The notes: generated by a model from the sequence alone, not told the origin. 45,282 nt of DNA from Nitrospira japonica (GCA_020723105.1 DYJL01000025.1:1-45282); one strand, 5' to 3'; positions 28,428 to 37,331 are shown, counted from the stretch's first letter. Program-made: numbers and translations.

Positions 28428-29511
28428 AAACAAAAAACAGACTTTCCCCCCGCAGAGCTACTACTGCATCCTGTGCCTTTTCAAGACCCAGCTTCCGAAA
28501 TGCATAGTTTGGAACTTCTATTTCAACTGTTCTATGTGCCCCTTCCGGTTTGATAAGAACTGTATGTGAGCCCCCTTTTTCAATAACGTCGGTTATCTTT
28601 CCCCGCAGAGCATTGTCCTGTGCATGTTCCATATAACCTTGCCTCAGAATCATTACTTCTTCTGCACGGATACCCACTGAAACGGGAGTCCCAGGCTCTA
28701 TTGTTTTCAGCTTGCTGTGCGGCGCCGTAAGTTTGGCGGCGAGCTCAGGACAAAAAAGGGAAATGCTGTCGTTATTGCTGCCGGTTATTTCTGCTTTGAA
28801 TATGTTTTTAATGCCAAAAAAGTCTGCTGCACTGCGTGTCGAAGGGCTGTGATATATCTCGTCCTTATCCCCGGTCTGGTGAATTCGTCCGTCTATCATG
28901 ATGCTTATACGATCTGCCAGAAAGAATGTTTCCTCCATATCATGGCTCACCATGAGAATAGTGAAACGATATTTCTCCTGCAATTCCTTGAGCAAAAACC
29001 ACATCTCCTTTTTCATACCTTCATGAAGCGCCGAGAGAGGCTCATCAAGGAGGAGATATCTATGCCCGGGGGCCAGCGCCCTTGCAAGTGCGACTCTCTG
29101 CCGCTCTCCTCCGCTGAGGTTGACGGCCTTCCTCTTAAGCAGATGGTTGATGCTCAAAGATGCAGCTACTTCGCGCGCGGCCTCATAGCGTTCTTTATGA
29201 CCGCTATTACGGCTGTGTCTGATGCCGTAGAAGATATTTTCCTCTATGGAAATGTGAGGGAACAGGGCCAGATCCTGTGGGACATAGGAAAATCCCCTTT
29301 CATGCACAGGTAAATTCGTTATATCTTTTCCATCCAGTATAATCCTGCCGTTCTGAATTTTTCTGAATCCTATGACTGCTTCAAGGAGGGTAGTCTTACC
29401 ACACCCCGTAGGCCCAACAATGACATGGCACGAGCCCGTCTGCACGGTCAGAGATGTATCCTTTAGTGAAAACCCTTTCGTTTGAACTGAAATATTCCTT
29501 ATCTCAAGCAC
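28405..29511 (-). CDS. modC: ABC transporter ATP-binding protein, molybdate/tungstate type
   Basis: This cytoplasmic ATPase energises the adjacent permease. Walker A is GPTGCGKTT (about 33-41), the Q-loop is YVPQDLALFP, the signature is LSGGERQR and Walker B is YLLLDEPLSAL, with H-loop His in MVSHDMEE. The C-terminal 130 residues form a TOBE/MOP-like region (SVGIRAEEVMIL), as in ModC and related oxyanion importers. It overlaps the permease stop by 8 bases and the downstream cytochrome gene by 23 bases. The molybdate assignment rests on the modAB neighbours; tungstate is equally possible. Confidence 0.88.
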   Translation of the reverse strand: MLEIRNISVQTKGFSLKDTSLTVQTGSCHVIVGPTGCGKTTLLEAVIGFRKIQNGRIILDGKDITNLPVHERGFSYVPQDLALFPHISIEENIFYGIRHSRNSGHKERYEAAREVAASLSINHLLKRKAVNLSGGERQRVALARALAPGHRYLLLDEPLSALHEGMKKEMWFLLKELQEKYRFTILMVSHDMEETFFLADRISIMIDGRIHQTGDKDEIYHSPSTRSAADFFGIKNIFKAEITGSNNDSISLFCPELAAKLTAPHSKLKTIEPGTPVSVGIRAEEVMILRQGYMEHAQDNALRGKITDVIEKGGSHTVLIKPEGAHRTVEIEVPNYAFRKLGLEKAQDAVVALRGESLFFVYETNFIN

Positions 29512-30283
29512 TGAGGTGCCCCTTTTTCATCAACAGTCTGACACCGTAAAGAGTTGCCAGGCCAATTGAGATAAGCAGGAGTATCAGTACTACAGTGCCA
29601 TCAATATCGGCGCTTGCAAGCCTCATGAAAATGGCAACAGGCAGAGTTTCAGTCTTCATTGCCATGGAGCCTGCTATGGTGATGGTCGCTCCGAACTCTC
29701 CAAGGGCCTTGGCCCATGTAAGCACAGAGGCTGCTATAATGCCATTTTTTGACAGCGGAAGGGTTACGGTCCAGAAAGCCTTTGCAGGAGATGCGCCAAG
29801 AGAGCGTGCCACGTCTTCATATCTTTGCGGTATCTCATCCATAGCTGATTTAATCAGCCTTGCGGCAACGCCAACAGTCGTAACAAACTGGGCCAGAACT
29901 ATTCCATATGCAGTGAAGACAAATTGGGCATATTCGTCCTGAATCCAGACGCCGACCGGATTATTGAAAAATATGAGAAGCATGGCCCCGAGTGCGGCTG
30001 GTGAAACTATCATGGGAAGCTCAAGGATAGTATCTATGATATTGCGGCCTTTAAAATCAAATCGTGAAAGTGCGTAGGCGGACGGTATTGCCAGGACCAG
30101 AGACAGCAGGGTAGCAATAGTAGCGGCAAGAAGACTTATTTTTATGGAAAACAACGTACGTTCTGAAAAAAGAGTCTCCACAAAGAGAGGCCCTTTGAAA
30201 AAATAAAAAAGAGACAGTATCAGCCCCGCATAAAGGGCAAAGACCGATATTGCAAACAATATTGAAAGTTTTTTAAAGGTCAC
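29504..30283 (-). CDS. modB: molybdate/tungstate-type ABC permease
   Basis: This inner-membrane permease has about six hydrophobic helices and the EAA loop for ATPase contact (EDVARSLGASPAKAFWTVTLPLS). It also has the ModB/WtpB-type signature EFGATITIAG. I chose GTG 30283 (protein VTFKKLSILF) because it overlaps the modA stop in a GTGA junction and has CAGGAA just upstream. The longer ORF start at 30346 would overlap modA by 67 bases and add a polar extension. Confidence 0.9.
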   Translation of the reverse strand: MTFKKLSILFAISVFALYAGLILSLFYFFKGPLFVETLFSERTLFSIKISLLAATIATLLSLVLAIPSAYALSRFDFKGRNIIDTILELPMIVSPAALGAMLLIFFNNPVGVWIQDEYAQFVFTAYGIVLAQFVTTVGVAARLIKSAMDEIPQRYEDVARSLGASPAKAFWTVTLPLSKNGIIAASVLTWAKALGEFGATITIAGSMAMKTETLPVAIFMRLASADIDGTVVLILLLISIGLATLYGVRLLMKKGHLSA

Positions 30284-31128
30284 TTCCTGATCCACTCCTG
30301 AGGCACTGTATACTCTCCGCCAATGGGTTTTTTTTCTCCTATCCATGCAATAGCCTCATCGGGAGACATGAAATAATGGGAGGCCCTGAATATGGCCTTC
30401 CCCTCTTCAGAAAGCAAAAAGTTAATAAACTGTCCGGCAAGGTCCCTGTTTTTTGTAAATGTGGATATTGCAATGGGGATATAACCGATGCGGATTACTT
30501 CAGAGGGTTTCAGAGGAATAGTCTCTATCCTCCCGGGATCCCAGTAATGAAATACCTCCCAGCCGATGACGGCATCTGCTGCCTTCAGAGATATTACAGT
30601 GGCTGTCTTTTCACAGCTCTCTGCATAGTTTATTAAATTCATTTTGAAGGCCTTTTTTTCCTTTGGGGTAAAGTTCTTTTCTAATATCTCAACTGCATAT
30701 ACGCCCACACAGACCCCCTCAGGGTTTGCAATGGCAACCTTAAGACCGGGTCTGGTCAGATCTTTCAGGGTTTTTATGTTTTTTGGGTTTCCTTTCTGCA
30801 CATTGATAGCATTCACAAGATATACAACAATCCTTTCGGTCTCAGGAAATACAACTCCTTTTTTCTTTGCAAGCTCCATATAATCTGATGAGCCGGGAAA
30901 GTAGATGTCTCCGGTTTTACCCAGAATCATCTGGGACATAACATACCCAGAACCGCCGAATACAACATCCACCTTTACGCCGGTCTTTTTTTCAAATGCC
31001 TTTGCAGCCTTTTCTGCCGGCGGTTTGCTCGCAGCGCCTGCAAAGACCATGAGTCTTTGTTCGGCTCTGACAGAGCTTGACAGGATAATAACAACCGCAG
31101 CCATTATTAATAAAACAGTCTTTGACAT
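30280..31128 (-). CDS. modA: periplasmic oxyanion-binding protein, ModA-like
   Basis: A signal peptide (MSKTVLLIMAAVVIILSSSVRA) leads to a type II periplasmic binding fold. It starts with FAGAASKPPAEKAAKAFEKK and FGGSGYVMSQM, in the positions where ModA-family proteins have their anion-binding residues. The ADAVIGWEV segment and the C-terminal FINFLLSEEGKAIF segment are typical. It heads the modABC-cytochrome-dsbA run. ATG 31128 is preferred over an in-frame TTG six bases upstream. A good promoter lies at 31161-31190. Molybdate versus tungstate cannot be settled by eye. Confidence 0.88.
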   Translation of the reverse strand: MSKTVLLIMAAVVIILSSSVRAEQRLMVFAGAASKPPAEKAAKAFEKKTGVKVDVVFGGSGYVMSQMILGKTGDIYFPGSSDYMELAKKKGVVFPETERIVVYLVNAINVQKGNPKNIKTLKDLTRPGLKVAIANPEGVCVGVYAVEILEKNFTPKEKKAFKMNLINYAESCEKTATVISLKAADAVIGWEVFHYWDPGRIETIPLKPSEVIRIGYIPIAISTFTKNRDLAGQFINFLLSEEGKAIFRASHYFMSPDEAIAWIGEKKPIGGEYTVPQEWIRK

Positions 31129-31160
31129 TATCAAACTACTCCATCTTTAATCATAGCATC

Positions 31161-31190
31161 ATCATAAATATCCGTCAGGATTGTTGTCAA
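31161..31190 (-). promoter_or_regulatory. predicted sigma70-type promoter of the mod operon
   Basis: On the minus strand TTGACA (31190-31185) and TATGAT (31166-31161) are separated by 18 bases and lie 33 bases before the modA ATG. Confidence 0.65.
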
Positions 31191-31209
31191 TCTTAAAAAA
31201 ACCGGCTTA

Positions 31210-31234
31210 AACAGTTCAAACCGCTTGAACTGTT
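31210..31234. repeat. hairpin of the CGGTTTGAACTG family between divergent promoters
   Basis: The arms AACAGTTCAA and TTGAACTGTT form ten perfect pairs around a 5-base loop, and both strands have T-runs after the stem. It looks like a bidirectional terminator but sits between two divergent promoters, so it may simply be another copy of the dispersed repeat (compare 8408-8431 and 15395-15427). Confidence 0.6.
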
Positions 31235-31300
31235 TTTTGTTTCTTACTTACCCCCCTGCATGCTATACCTTACGCCCTCAATTACCCCCTTCTCCTGCTT

Positions 31301-31329
31301 TTGACAATAAGGTGTGCATCTGGTTAAAT
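31301..31329 (+). promoter_or_regulatory. predicted promoter of the P-type ATPase gene
   Basis: A perfect TTGACA at 31301 and TTAAAT at 31324 are 17 bases apart, about 45 bases before the ATPase start codon. Confidence 0.5.
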
Positions 31330-31374
31330 GTAGAGAAAAGGAACTGGCGCTTAACTTACATGAAATTATAAGGT

Positions 31375-33348
31375 ATGCAACCCATTAAACCCCAAACAGA
31401 AAGAAAATCTTGCGAGGACGAAAGAACCTGTTCCTGCTGCGCTGCGGACCTCTCTGAAGAAAAGTCTCCTTTTTGGAAAAGACAGGCATTGATAACTGGC
31501 ATTACGGCTGGAATGTTATTGGTGTCAGGACTCGTCATACAATTTTTTACAACGTATCATATTCTCTCGCTGCTTATATTCATTGCTGTAACGATAATGA
31601 CAGGAAAGGATATTTTCAGAAAAGCCTTCATGTCAATTCGCAAACTGCGCCTTGACATGAACTGCCTTATGAGCATTGCATCACTCGGCGCCTTTTTCAT
31701 CGGCCACGGTGAGGAAGGCGCGGCTGTAATCTATCTTTTCTTTGTTGCCGAATCCCTTGAAGCATTCTCCTCCGACAATGCAGAACGGTCTATCCGCCAG
31801 TTGCTTAGCCTGTCGCCTGAAAAGGCAAAGGTGAAAAAGCAGGGGCGTGAGGTTGAAATGCACGTGCACGAAATTGAGCCCGGCGAAGTTATCGTCATAC
31901 GCCCGGGCGAGAAGATCCCGCTGGATGGAAAAGTGGCGACAGGCCATTCATCAGTCAATGAATCAACTTTAACAGGAGAATCAATTCCGGTTGACAAGAC
32001 AGAAGGCGATGAGGTCTTTGCCGGCACCATGAATGAAGACGGATACCTCGAAGTAACTGTTAAAAAGAGATCCGATGACACCATGCTTGCAAAGATTATA
32101 AGGCTTGTAAAAGAAGCTGAGAAAAAGAAGTCCCGGACTGAAAGGATGATTGACAGGTTCGCCCGTTACTATACACCAGTGGTTATATCATCAGCCCTGG
32201 TGATATTTTTGATACCGTCCATTATGGGTTATGACTGGCAGGTCTGGTTTTACCGCGCCCTCGTGCTGCTGGTTGTCTCCTGTCCCTGTGCCCTCGCCAT
32301 TTCCACGCCGGTTGCCATGGTTTCTGCCATCACGAGTGCGGCTCGGCACGGTGTTCTGATAAAAGGCGCCACGTTTCTTGAGGAGCTGGTAAAAGTAAAA
32401 GTTTGCGCATTCGACAAAACAGGCACTCTTACAAAGGGAAAGCTTGAGGTTATGGATATTGTCGGTTTTAATAATATTTCCGCAAAAGAAGTCCTTTCCA
32501 TAGCAGCAGCTCTGGAAGCCCGCTCAGAGCATCCGATAGCAACGGCTGTTCTCAGAAAGGCTCACTCAGAGAATATCCCTCTGATTGAGACAGACAGATT
32601 TAAATCCAGAAAAGGCAAAGGTCTGGAGGCGCAAATCAACGGCAAAATGCATTACGCTGGTTCGAAGAACCTTTTTGACGATATTCCCCTTAAACTCAAC
32701 TCAGAAACAACCCTCTATCAGGAAAGCCTGTCACGTTTTGAAGAAGAAGGTAAAACAGCAATATTGATAACGAGCGAACATGACGTGCTTGGGATTATTA
32801 CTCTGGAAGACAAAGTAAGAGACAGGGCGCCTGCTATTGTCACGCATTTAAAAAGGTATGGGATCAGGACAGAAATGTTGACAGGAGACAACCGAAAAGT
32901 TGCTGCATCAATTGCCGGCAGGATAGGTGTTGACGCATATGATGCAGAACTGCTGCCCGAAGACAAGGTAAATATTGTCGAACGTCTCAAGGAAAAATTT
33001 GGACATGTTGCCATGATAGGCGACGGTGTTAATGACGCCCCGGCTCTTGCCGCAGCAAACGTTGGCATAGCAATGGGCACCATAGGCTCCGACGTTGCGA
33101 TAGAAACTGCAGATATAGCCCTCATGCATGATGACCTGTCCAGGATTGACTATCTGATTTCACTGAGCAGAAAAACAATGCAGGTTGTTAAACAGAATGT
33201 AATCACCTCTATTCTTATCAAAGGTAGTTTTACTGTTCTTGCAGCATTAGGGGTAATTAATTTATGGGTTGCGGTTGGAATAGGCGATATGGGCTTAAGC
33301 CTTGCGGTTATATTAAATGCAATAAGATTGACAAGGGTAAAGGCGTAA
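31375..33348 (+). CDS. zntA: heavy-metal P1B-type ATPase, Zn/Cd/Pb class
   Basis: This inner-membrane pump exports divalent heavy metals. It has the TGES actuator motif, the metal-site SCPCAL in a membrane helix, DKTGTLTKG with the phosphorylated Asp, the SEHP motif, the MLTGDN segment and GDGVNDAPAL. The last helices keep a Lys (LIKGSF) and a late Asp-Met-Gly (GIGDMGLS), which mark the Zn/Cd/Pb subgroup, not Cu pumps. At 657 residues there is no N-terminal HMA domain. Instead, a short Cys cluster (Cys13, Cys19, Cys21, Cys22) may bind metal. It is divergent from modA, with its own promoter at 31301. Confidence 0.92.
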   Translation: MQPIKPQTERKSCEDERTCSCCAADLSEEKSPFWKRQALITGITAGMLLVSGLVIQFFTTYHILSLLIFIAVTIMTGKDIFRKAFMSIRKLRLDMNCLMSIASLGAFFIGHGEEGAAVIYLFFVAESLEAFSSDNAERSIRQLLSLSPEKAKVKKQGREVEMHVHEIEPGEVIVIRPGEKIPLDGKVATGHSSVNESTLTGESIPVDKTEGDEVFAGTMNEDGYLEVTVKKRSDDTMLAKIIRLVKEAEKKKSRTERMIDRFARYYTPVVISSALVIFLIPSIMGYDWQVWFYRALVLLVVSCPCALAISTPVAMVSAITSAARHGVLIKGATFLEELVKVKVCAFDKTGTLTKGKLEVMDIVGFNNISAKEVLSIAAALEARSEHPIATAVLRKAHSENIPLIETDRFKSRKGKGLEAQINGKMHYAGSKNLFDDIPLKLNSETTLYQESLSRFEEEGKTAILITSEHDVLGIITLEDKVRDRAPAIVTHLKRYGIRTEMLTGDNRKVAASIAGRIGVDAYDAELLPEDKVNIVERLKEKFGHVAMIGDGVNDAPALAAANVGIAMGTIGSDVAIETADIALMHDDLSRIDYLISLSRKTMQVVKQNVITSILIKGSFTVLAALGVINLWVAVGIGDMGLSLAVILNAIRLTRVKA

Positions 33349-33428
33349 GGGTTGATGGACGTAAACATGCATTCACAAATTCTTCATAACCTATGCATAT
33401 CCTATTCAGGAACGGAAAGTCGCTTTCA

Positions 33429-33458
33429 TTGACTTCATAATTAATCAAAAGCTATATT
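33429..33458 (+). promoter_or_regulatory. predicted promoter of resB-ccsB
   Basis: TTGACT (33429-33434) and TATATT (33453-33458) are separated by 18 bases, about 60 bases upstream of the resB TTG start. An ATTCATA/TATGAAT inverted repeat lies in the expected leader. Confidence 0.5.
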
Positions 33459-33520
33459 TAATATCACAAATTCAGCTCTGATAATTCATAGAGTTTATGA
33501 ATGTAGGTTAGGAGGCCTTC

Positions 33521-34975
33521 TTGAAAGAAGAAAAACAAAAGGAAGATGTTTTTGAATCAGTATGGAAATTTTTTGCATCTGTGAAGCTTGCAGTTGCTGT
33601 TTTTATCATATTATCATTCTCATCAATTGTCGGAACAATAGTTGAACAGCAGGCGGAGCCTGAAAAGAACATAGCGCTGCTGGCTAAATTTTTTGGTGAT
33701 TCTCTGGCTCCAACCGTTTACAACATATTTGCAAAACTCGGTTTTATGGACATGTACCACTCCTGGTGGTTTATCAGTTTCCTGATTACCTTCAGTATAA
33801 ATCTTATTGTATGTTCACTTGACAGGTTCCCAAAGACGTGGAAGCTTGTAAAGATGCCTTTAAAGCCGTTAGCTGTAAACGTTATAAAGACCTTGCCGGT
33901 AAAAAAGGAAATTAAACTGAAAACCACTCTTGCTGTTGCAAAGGACGAATTCTTTAACAGCCTGCGCACATCAAAATATCAGGTTCTCGAAGCAAACGAA
34001 AATAATGAGGTGCAGCTTTATTGTCAAAAGTGGAGATATGCACGTTTGGGAGTATATGTCGTGCATCTGAGTATTATCCTGATATTTCTGGGAGCAATAA
34101 TCGGCGCCCGTTTCGGATTTGGCGGTTTTCTGAACCTCCCTGAGGGACAGATATCAGATGTCGCATATACAGCAAATGGCAGCGAAATTCCACTTGGGTT
34201 TTCAATAAAGTGCAACTGGTATGACACCAAGTATTATGAAGGCATAGATATGCCACAGGAATTTCATAGCGAACTGGTAATCATTGAGAACGGGAAAGAA
34301 GTCCTGAAGAAAGTCATTGAAGTTAACGACCCGCTTACATATAAAGGTATTACATTTTATCAATCAAGTTATGGCATGATCCCAAATGCAAGCGGCTACT
34401 TTATCCTGGGCCTCAAACCAAACGGCCATCAGCAAAGTACCGTTTCGCTCAGGTTTGGCGACACCTTTGAAATTCCCGGTACAGGAATTACAGGAACTGT
34501 TATTGATTTCTCACCTGCACTTGCACGGGATCAGCGCACAGGAGCACTCATATCTTATTCCGATAATATGGTGAATCCTGCCGTTGCAATACAGTTCAAT
34601 ATGCCGGGGCAGGACAGTTTTAAGGGATGGATTTTCAAGAGATACCCGCAAACAGGCATCCTTCCAGGCGGACATGAAATTAAATTCGAAGATTACTGGG
34701 GAGTTGAATATACAGGCATGCAGGTTTCCAAGGACCCCGGGATAGGACTTATTTACATTGCCTGTATTATCATGGCAATTGGTTTGTATATTACATTTTT
34801 TATCAGTCATAAAAAAATATGGATACATATTGCTCACGATACACCAGGAGGCAAAGGACCCGTCAGTGTATCTGTTGGAGGTTCTACAAACAGGAACAGG
34901 TTTGCCTTTGAAAAAGAGATAGATCATATCCTCTCAACCGCATCACATGCAATAGAAGGAAGGAGTAAAAAATGA
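33521..34975 (+). CDS. resB: cytochrome c biogenesis protein ResB (Ccs1)
   Basis: ResB is half of the System II complex that moves heme across the membrane and attaches it to CxxCH apocytochromes. There are three N-terminal helices (about 20-45, 82-103 and 180-205), then a large periplasmic domain (about 205-405) and a last helix near 408-430. The opening WKFFASVKLAVAVFI matches the family. The start is TTG 33521, five bases after GGAGG. The stop overlaps ccsB (ATGA). System II maturation fits the many multiheme proteins in this window. Confidence 0.94.
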   Translation: MKEEKQKEDVFESVWKFFASVKLAVAVFIILSFSSIVGTIVEQQAEPEKNIALLAKFFGDSLAPTVYNIFAKLGFMDMYHSWWFISFLITFSINLIVCSLDRFPKTWKLVKMPLKPLAVNVIKTLPVKKEIKLKTTLAVAKDEFFNSLRTSKYQVLEANENNEVQLYCQKWRYARLGVYVVHLSIILIFLGAIIGARFGFGGFLNLPEGQISDVAYTANGSEIPLGFSIKCNWYDTKYYEGIDMPQEFHSELVIIENGKEVLKKVIEVNDPLTYKGITFYQSSYGMIPNASGYFILGLKPNGHQQSTVSLRFGDTFEIPGTGITGTVIDFSPALARDQRTGALISYSDNMVNPAVAIQFNMPGQDSFKGWIFKRYPQTGILPGGHEIKFEDYWGVEYTGMQVSKDPGIGLIYIACIIMAIGLYITFFISHKKIWIHIAHDTPGGKGPVSVSVGGSTNRNRFAFEKEIDHILSTASHAIEGRSKK

Positions 34976-36078
34976 ACAGTTCACTTTTCTTTGATATATC
35001 AGCAGGCGCATATGTAGCTGCAATGATAACTTATGTCATTTATCTTGTGGCGAGAAATAAAACAGTTGGGATTGCAGCAACAACTATAACGATCTTTGGT
35101 TTTGCATGTCAGAGTGTGGCTCTACTTATAAGGTGGGTTAACTCATATCATTTTTGGATTTCTTCAAGCCCGAACTCAGGGCTTGTCGAGTCATTATTAA
35201 GGGCGGCTCCTCTCAGAAACCTTTATGAGTCCTTAATATTTTTTGTATGGTCTCTGATTCTTATTCACCTGCTAATAGAATTTAAATATAAAGTCCGTTC
35301 ACTCGGCGCTTTTGTGACACCACTTGCTGCTCTGGCCCTTCTATTTATTGATATCTCTGGCACATCAAAGGAAATTCAGCCTCTTATCCCGGCCCTTCAG
35401 TCAAACTGGCTGCTGTTCCATGTGTTATTGAGCTTCCTTGGTTATGCTGCTTTTGGCGTTTCGTTTGGTGCCGCTGCAGCATACATTATTATGGTTACTG
35501 ATTCTAAAAAAGAAAAAGCGTATATTTTCTGGAGCATCATCATCGGCATATTCATAATCGTACTGGTTGGAATGGGCATTGATTTCATGAGCCTGTCGGC
35601 TGCTGAACGCAAGGAATTAATTCAGAACCATTTTCTGAAGGCTACATTCAGGAATGAATCAGGCGGTGTGGTGGCTGCAAGTTGGGCCTTTTCAATCGCA
35701 TTTATTTTTACACTTTGGCAGTTTGGTTTTGGGCTTAAAAAAATCCTATCATCACTTTCTGTAACTCCACAGATGCTTGAGGATATTGAATATAAAAGTA
35801 TTGCCATAGGGTTCCCTTTATTTACTCTTGGAGGCTTGCTCATGGGCGCTATCTGGGCCAACAGCGCATGGGGGAAATACTGGTCGTGGGATCCTAAAGA
35901 GACCTGGTCGCTTATAACGTGGTTTGTTTATGCACTCTACCTGCATGCAAGGTACATAGGTGGGTGGAGAGGGAAACGCGTGGCTATTCTTGCAGTTATC
36001 GGTTTTGTAGCCGTCATCTTTACATATCTCGGTGTGAATCTTGTGTTATCAGGTCTTCACGCTTACGGCAGCGGGTAG
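34972..36078 (+). CDS. ccsB: cytochrome c biogenesis protein CcsB/CcsA (heme handling)
   Basis: This polytopic membrane partner of ResB carries the heme-binding tryptophan-rich WWD signature WGKYWSWDPKETWS (about 301-314), flanked by His residues in helices (for example LLFHVLLSFLGYAAFG and YLHARYIGG). Its 368 residues with about eight helices are typical. The ATG overlaps the resB stop and has AAGGAGG a few bases upstream. A 13-base-pair terminator follows. Confidence 0.95.
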   Translation: MNSSLFFDISAGAYVAAMITYVIYLVARNKTVGIAATTITIFGFACQSVALLIRWVNSYHFWISSSPNSGLVESLLRAAPLRNLYESLIFFVWSLILIHLLIEFKYKVRSLGAFVTPLAALALLFIDISGTSKEIQPLIPALQSNWLLFHVLLSFLGYAAFGVSFGAAAAYIIMVTDSKKEKAYIFWSIIIGIFIIVLVGMGIDFMSLSAAERKELIQNHFLKATFRNESGGVVAASWAFSIAFIFTLWQFGFGLKKILSSLSVTPQMLEDIEYKSIAIGFPLFTLGGLLMGAIWANSAWGKYWSWDPKETWSLITWFVYALYLHARYIGGWRGKRVAILAVIGFVAVIFTYLGVNLVLSGLHAYGSG

Positions 36079-36128
36079 TCAATAACCAGCAAATATTTTG
36101 AAGTTATTAAATCAGGGGTACAATCAAA

Positions 36129-36160
36129 AAAGGACTTATGGAAAACCATAAGTCCTTTAT
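36129..36160. terminator. bidirectional terminator between ccsB and tRNA-fMet
   Basis: Thirteen perfect pairs (AAAGGACTTATGG and its complement) enclose an AAAA loop. T-rich sequence follows on the plus strand and six T follow on the minus strand, so it can end both ccsB and tRNA-fMet transcripts. Confidence 0.88.
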
Positions 36161-36167
36161 TTATACT

Positions 36168-36244
<77 letters not shown>

Positions 36245-36498
36245 ATACATCTACCTTACTTTAGAAGCATTTGAAAAGTCAACTTTCTGTTTGTTTTTCC
36301 ATACACTCTGAAACAGGACCTGCTAACTATCTGAAACGGTATATGTAATGGACCTGAATCATCTTTTCCGGTGTACGAATTTTCATACACATTAACTTTC
36401 CCGACTAACTGATTTTCCTGAAAATTCAAGGGGCAATTGTTGGGCACGGACCTTGCATACTTGCAGACATAATTTAAAATGGGAAAAAAATCCCAAAA

Positions 36499-36514
36499 TG
36501 TGATATAAATCACA
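36499..36514 (+). promoter_or_regulatory. CRP/FNR-family operator upstream of the decaheme cytochrome gene
   Basis: TGTGATATAAATCACA is a complete match to the TGTGA-N6-TCACA consensus and is palindromic apart from its two central bases. Its centre (36506.5) lies 41.5 bases before the start predicted from the -10 box at 36536, the classic class II activation distance. The regulator is not in the window. Confidence 0.7.
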
Positions 36515-36535
36515 GAGCAGAAAAACAATTGACTT

Positions 36536-36541
36536 TATCAT
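36536..36541 (+). promoter_or_regulatory. predicted -10 box of the cytochrome-porin operon
   Basis: TATCAT with no good -35 hexamer, as expected for an activator-dependent promoter. The start is predicted near 36548, giving a leader of about 22 bases before ATG 36570. Confidence 0.5.
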
Positions 36542-36569
36542 AAACAATGAGCGAGTCAAGGATGAAGGT

Positions 36570-37331
36570 ATGAAGAAAATTTTACTGATTTCAATGCTGA
36601 TGGTTCTTTATGGTGCTTGTACAGGATTTGCCGAGATAGGGAAATACGAGACAGGCTGTGAAAAATGTCATGTTCCCGACAATTGGGAACCCAAGAAATA
36701 TCTCCACGATCCCCTGACTATTGATCTTAAAGGAGCACACAGGACCTTGGACTGTAAAGAATGTCATAAGAAATCGGAAGGCTACAAAGGATTGAATGCC
36801 GATTGCATTAGTTGTCACAAGGACGTGCATTTCAACCAGTTCAGCCGTTATTGCGGAGACTGCCATAAACAGCAGACCTGGATACCTCTTAATTTTAAGC
36901 ATACGGGTATCGGCTTCCGTCTTGCCGGAAGCCATAGGGGGGCAGATTGCAGCGACTGTCATAAAAACAGGGATTACAGAAATACGCCTTCAGATTGTTT
37001 TATATGTCATCAGGCTGCGTACCAATCGGCGCCAATGCATGTGGTATCAGGCTTTTCACATGATTGTACGGAGTGTCACAAGAGATCAAACACGTGGGAT
37101 TTTACAGCATTTGTGCATGAATTTTTCAGCTTTACTGGAGCGCATCGTGCTCTGAAGAATGACTGTTTAGCCTGCCATAGCGCACCCAATAGCATTCCGG
37201 CTGGTACAACAGAGCAGGACTGTTATGTATGTCATGCAGGTGATTATCAGGCCGCTCCAAATCATGTGAGCTTCAACTATTCACACGATTGCAGATTTTG
37301 CCATTCAGGAAACACATGGGGAATAGAATGA
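36570..37331 (+). CDS. exported decaheme c-type cytochrome
   Basis: A signal peptide (MKKILLISMLMVLYGACTGFA) is followed by ten CxxCH heme sites in about 230 residues: CEKCH, CKECH, CISCH, CGDCH, CSDCH, CFICH, CTECH, CLACH, CYVCH and CRFCH. Recurring GAHR/GSHRG and FSHDC/YSHDC segments provide possible distal His ligands and point to internal duplication. Such heme density gives a continuous electron wire. It overlaps the downstream beta-barrel gene (ATGA), so it may act as the heme partner inside or beneath an outer-membrane porin. AAGGA precedes ATG 36570, and a CRP-type site lies upstream. Not recognisable as a named cytochrome. Confidence 0.92.
   Translation: MKKILLISMLMVLYGACTGFAEIGKYETGCEKCHVPDNWEPKKYLHDPLTIDLKGAHRTLDCKECHKKSEGYKGLNADCISCHKDVHFNQFSRYCGDCHKQQTWIPLNFKHTGIGFRLAGSHRGADCSDCHKNRDYRNTPSDCFICHQAAYQSAPMHVVSGFSHDCTECHKRSNTWDFTAFVHEFFSFTGAHRALKNDCLACHSAPNSIPAGTTEQDCYVCHAGDYQAAPNHVSFNYSHDCRFCHSGNTWGIE

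Larger units (their letters stand above)
36245..36569. other. intergenic control region of the cytochrome-porin operon
   Basis: This stretch of 325 bases has no supported gene. The left part should hold the promoter of the minus-strand initiator tRNA. The right part holds a CRP-type palindrome and a class II-spaced -10 box for the decaheme gene. A 90-codon frame on the minus strand (36256-36528) lacks a ribosome binding site and recognisable features, and I reject it. Confidence 0.6.

Noticed and set aside
36256-36528. 90-codon open frame on the minus strand in the intergenic region
   Set aside because: It has no ribosome binding site and no recognisable motif, and it overlaps the CRP-type site and promoter of the plus-strand operon.
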